From assembly GCF_040530035.1 (NCBI RefSeq), contig NZ_JBEWCD010000002.1, positions 62,001-126,000 of the forward strand: a stretch of 64,000 nt of DNA. Reading direction: 5' to 3'. Below the pieces are notes generated by a model. The model made no database searches, was not told the DNA's origin, and worked only from the letters and a program-made list of their open reading frames with translations. Shown one piece after another: positions 61,610 to 64,000 of this stretch (position 1 is its first letter; each line of letters opens with the position of its first letter). The translations under genes and the position numbers were made by a program. Source of the DNA: Roseibium sp. HPY-6. GTDB lineage: Bacteria > Pseudomonadota > Alphaproteobacteria > Rhizobiales > Stappiaceae.

Positions 61610-62572
61610 ATGATGACCGAGGAGATCAATTCCCGTCTTCGTGGGTGTGTGTACTCCATCTTCACACCCTTTACCGACGACGATCAGATCGACTACGAAA
61701 CGCTGGCGCGTTACATGCGCCATCTCTTCGACGGGGGCGCGCGTATTTTCTACGCGATGGCGTATAATTCACGCTACGCCCAACTGTCGAACGATGAAAT
61801 TCTTGAGCTGAACGCCTTCGTATGCCGGGAAGCCAGACGATTGGATCCGGCCTGTTTCGTAATCGTGGGCGACCCGATCCATTGCACCACCAAAGTCTCC
61901 ACGGAGTTTGCGCGTCATGCGAAGGAAAACGGCGCGGACATGATCTCTCTGCTGGTTCAGGAGAAGTATTACTGCGACGAACAGATACTCGAGCATTTTG
62001 ACGAGGTTGGCCGCGATTCGGATTTCCCGGTTCTTGTGCATGAGATGGCGTTCCTGTCCGGCATGGACGGGAAGCAGATGCACTGGCCGACGTCCTTGCT
62101 GTCGAAACTGCGCTCTGTATCCTCGATTGCAGCATTGAAAGAAGACGCCAAAACGCCGGAAATTACGCGCGCCGCGTTGGCGCTTGAACCTGATATCCGT
62201 GTTGTGGTGTCCGGCGCGAAGGCAAAGCTCTTTCAATATCGCGAAGACGGGGTGCAAGCCTATCTGAACGGCGTGTCGATGATCGACGCAAGAATCGGAC
62301 AAATTTTCTGGAAGGCCTTCGAGACCGGCGATGATGCGCTGGCGCAACGGATCGTGGACGAGGTGGAAACACCCTTTTTCGCCGGCGCGATAGCAAGTCT
62401 TGGCTGGCACAGGGTCAACAAGGCGCTGCTGCAGGCAGCGGGCCTCTTCCCCCACCGCCGGGACCGGATGCCACTGAAGACCATATCCGATGCAGAGCAT
62501 GGCCAAGTTGTCGAGGAGTATGCATCAATCAACAATGCCTGGAATTCCATCGTCACGGATTTGCAGGGATGA
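61610..62572 (+). CDS. DHDPS/N-acetylneuraminate lyase family aldolase, divergent
   Basis: A 320-residue TIM-barrel protein of the dihydrodipicolinate synthase family. The Schiff-base Lys is kept in IAALKEDAKTPEI. The family's GTTGE loop is replaced by MAYNSRYAQLSND and the Y-N-x-P tyrosine motif by VLVHEMAFLSG, so the usual pyruvate carboxylate site and proton-relay Tyr are missing. It therefore is unlikely to be a normal DHDPS or sialate lyase. ATG 61610 or 61613. It sits between the aminotransferase and the CMP-transferase gene. Confidence 0.85.
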   Translation: MMTEEINSRLRGCVYSIFTPFTDDDQIDYETLARYMRHLFDGGARIFYAMAYNSRYAQLSNDEILELNAFVCREARRLDPACFVIVGDPIHCTTKVSTEFARHAKENGADMISLLVQEKYYCDEQILEHFDEVGRDSDFPVLVHEMAFLSGMDGKQMHWPTSLLSKLRSVSSIAALKEDAKTPEITRAALALEPDIRVVVSGAKAKLFQYREDGVQAYLNGVSMIDARIGQIFWKAFETGDDALAQRIVDEVETPFFAGAIASLGWHRVNKALLQAAGLFPHRRDRMPLKTISDAEHGQVVEEYASINNAWNSIVTDLQG

Positions 62573-63282
62573 GTGTTGTTGTCTACGTCCCGGCGCGCTC
62601 CGGTTCCAAGAGGGTGCAGAATAAGAACTTTTTGCCCCTTGCGGGACGCCCTCTCGTGTACTGGACGCTGGACTCGGTTTTTGCCACGCCAAGCATCGAC
62701 ACAGTGATTTTCTCTTCGGATTCACAAGAGTATCTGGACCGTGTGGCTCAAGACTATTCCGATCCAAAGTTGAAACTGCATCTCAGAACTGCGGAACAAG
62801 CCGGCGACAAGGTCAAGCTGTTCGACTACCTTGCAGCTGAGGCGCACAATCTGTTTGCGCCCGAAGACACAGTGCTTGTCTGTCTGCCGACCGCACCCTT
62901 CCGCGATGCCCAAGACGTCGAGGCCGCGCTGGCTTTGCATCGCCGCACGGGGCTTGGTGTCTTTTCGACCTGTGCTTTTGATTTCCCCGTGGCTTTCGGA
63001 CTTTATCTGGGCGACGGCGAAGACGGTGACTGGACGCCAACAGTCCCCGACAGCCCGCTTTTGAGCGGTGACACACGCAGTCAGGACCAGCGCGAGGCTC
63101 ATCACCCAAACGGTGCTGTTTATATCCGCCGTGGATCCGACTTTCAGGATGCCAGCGTGACAAGCTTCTTCGTCGATGCCGTCCCGTACCCGATGCCCCG
63201 GATCCGATCCGTCGACATCGATACCAAGACCGATTTCGCCATCGCTGAGCTGATTGCCGGCACTAACCTTCATCGGCGATGA
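62569..63282 (+). CDS. acylneuraminate cytidylyltransferase family protein (NeuA-like)
   Basis: Activates a ulosonic acid as its CMP derivative. The 237-residue protein has YVPARSGSKRVQNKNFLPL for CTP binding, VLVCLPTAPFRDAQDVEAAL, HPNGAVYIRR and RSVDIDTKTDFAIAE with the metal-binding Asp pair, all as in NeuA/PseF/LegF. It overlaps the aldolase gene (ATGA) and ends the operon. It shows that the product is a nine- or eight-carbon ulosonic acid type sugar. Confidence 0.93.
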   Translation: MSVVVYVPARSGSKRVQNKNFLPLAGRPLVYWTLDSVFATPSIDTVIFSSDSQEYLDRVAQDYSDPKLKLHLRTAEQAGDKVKLFDYLAAEAHNLFAPEDTVLVCLPTAPFRDAQDVEAALALHRRTGLGVFSTCAFDFPVAFGLYLGDGEDGDWTPTVPDSPLLSGDTRSQDQREAHHPNGAVYIRRGSDFQDASVTSFFVDAVPYPMPRIRSVDIDTKTDFAIAELIAGTNLHRR

Positions 63283-63648
63283 TATCTCTGCGGCGCGGCC
63301 AGGTCGGCATCGCCTGCGCGCCAGGTGTCGCATTTTTGCCTGCACCGCATCTGATCATCGCGCAAATACCTTTAAATCCCCATTCGCCTCCACATTGCTG
63401 GATGCGAACGGACTTTCGCTTTGCTCAGCGGATCTGCATACGACATGGAGGCGCTTGTTGTTCCGGGGAATTTTCTCGGCCGATTTTCAAGTAAAAGCGT
63501 CACCCAAAGGTGCCTGGAGTGAACCTGCGCAGGCGGCATGGCGGCCCTTCACTTGCTGTGATATTCACGGTCAAAACGGCGTTCACTTACACATGCCAAA
63601 CAAAGTAACGGGACAATGAACGGCTGCCCGGCAGAGACACCACGCTGA
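63283..63648. other. intergenic region after the ulosonate operon
   Basis: These 366 bases hold a weak open frame from 63279 (71 codons) that overlaps the stop of the CMP-transferase gene, but its content is not protein-like and I do not call it. No clear terminator or operator was seen. Confidence 0.45.
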
Positions 63649-64000
63649 ATGAATATTGCTGAACACCTAAAGCGTCTGGAAAATGACCTGGATCTGTTCG
63701 ACTGGCGGGAGAGCGGCGCCCCGGTATGGGAGCTGGCACGCTATTCCGTCGCTTTGGCGGCGAAACGGACACGCCCGGCAGGCGACAAGGCATCAGAACA
63801 GACAACACGGAAGCAAGGTGTTTCTAGTGAGACGATCTCGTCTATGCAAACGCAGCCGGACAATCATTCATCGATTAGGCGCCGGGTCGAACGGTTTCGA
63901 AAACGACTGACACTGGCGACGAAACGAAATCCGCTACGGGGCGGTCGCTGCGACGTTGTCCTGTTTGGTCATCCGAGGCGCAAACTCGAAAACGGACGTT
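63649..64000 (+). CDS. glycan-region protein, N-terminal part (runs off window)
   Basis: From ATG 63649 the frame is open to the end of the window (117 codons). It begins MNIAEHLKRLENDLDLFDW and contains VWELARYSVALAAKRTR and VVLFGHPRRKLENGR. A basic, serine-rich linker lies between. The pattern suggests a cytoplasmic protein of the surface-glycan cluster, perhaps a glycosyltransferase, but I cannot assign a family from this part. Confidence 0.6.
   Translation, partial: MNIAEHLKRLENDLDLFDWRESGAPVWELARYSVALAAKRTRPAGDKASEQTTRKQGVSSETISSMQTQPDNHSSIRRRVERFRKRLTLATKRNPLRGGRCDVVLFGHPRRKLENGR

Noticed and set aside
63279..63494. 71-codon frame overlapping the NeuA-like stop
   Set aside because: The ATGA overlap is tempting, but the peptide is rich in Cys, His and Pro without pattern and has no family.
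1..64000. tRNA, rRNA or CRISPR arrays
   Set aside because: I looked through the spacers for T-loop consensus and for short regular repeats and found none; a covariance-model search would be decisive.

Overview
The window looks like chromosomal DNA of a marine-type alphaproteobacterium, most likely of the Stappiaceae/Rhodobacterales kind (Roseibium/Labrenzia-like). The grounds are a moderately high GC content, an alphaproteobacterial GTTC-N7-GTTC SOS box in front of mmcB, a divergent gcdR/gcdH-type pair, a VPLPA-CTERM surface protein and a xylose operon with a ROK repressor. This is an inference from gene content; there is no rRNA or tRNA in the window, and I saw no CRISPR array. Most of the sequence is densely packed metabolic genes.

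Layout, left half. At 1-1900 is a V-type ATPase A subunit, probably the last gene of an operon that begins upstream. At 2.1-9.7 kb a pyrimidine region holds an NMT1/THI5-like binding protein and a preT-preA dihydropyrimidine dehydrogenase operon, each preceded by a RutR-like operator. Between them sit an SDR-DoxX gene with a DUF2269 gene, and a BCCT transporter followed by a previously easy-to-miss 32-residue membrane ORF. At 10.2-13.0 kb is a poor, partly AT-rich island: an ORF broken by an amber codon, a VPLPA-CTERM protein, a LuxR-type regulator and the wreck of a tyrosine recombinase. At 13.0-23.8 kb is the xylose locus: ROK repressor, di-haem cytochrome and CRTAC1-like protein on the minus strand, and xylF-xylH-xylG-xylB-xylA on the plus strand. 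A repeat-bearing spacer follows.

Middle. At 24.3-26.7 kb are DUF2256, photolyase and SOS-controlled mmcB. At 27.3-32.7 kb lies a sulfide/persulfide detoxification operon read leftward (two YeeE/YedE halves, a metallo-beta-lactamase-fold persulfide dioxygenase-like enzyme, a DUF442-SQR fusion, a SulP transporter) behind an AT-rich BigR-like palindrome. At 32.8-42.7 kb are a DedA-PAP2-LssY membrane protein, polyphosphate:AMP phosphotransferase, a PLP aminotransferase, an N-formylglutamate amidohydrolase-like protein, glutaryl-CoA dehydrogenase with its LysR regulator, and a YegS-like lipid kinase.

Right third (42.8-64 kb) is a surface-glycan region: sulfotransferase, glycosyltransferases, GDP-fucose synthesis (gmd, fcl), an FkbM methyltransferase, CDP-sugar synthesis (rfbF, rfbG and a reductase), an MsbA-like exporter, and a six-gene operon whose reading frames overlap or nearly touch (57685-63282). 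That operon combines a NeuB-type PEP-condensing synthase, a GNAT acetyltransferase, a TIM-barrel isomerase-like protein, a CBS-domain/DegT aminotransferase fusion, a DHDPS-family aldolase without the usual catalytic motifs, and a NeuA-type CMP transferase. It reads as a nonulosonic-acid-like pathway of unknown product and is the best candidate here for an undescribed system. A further gene runs off the right end.
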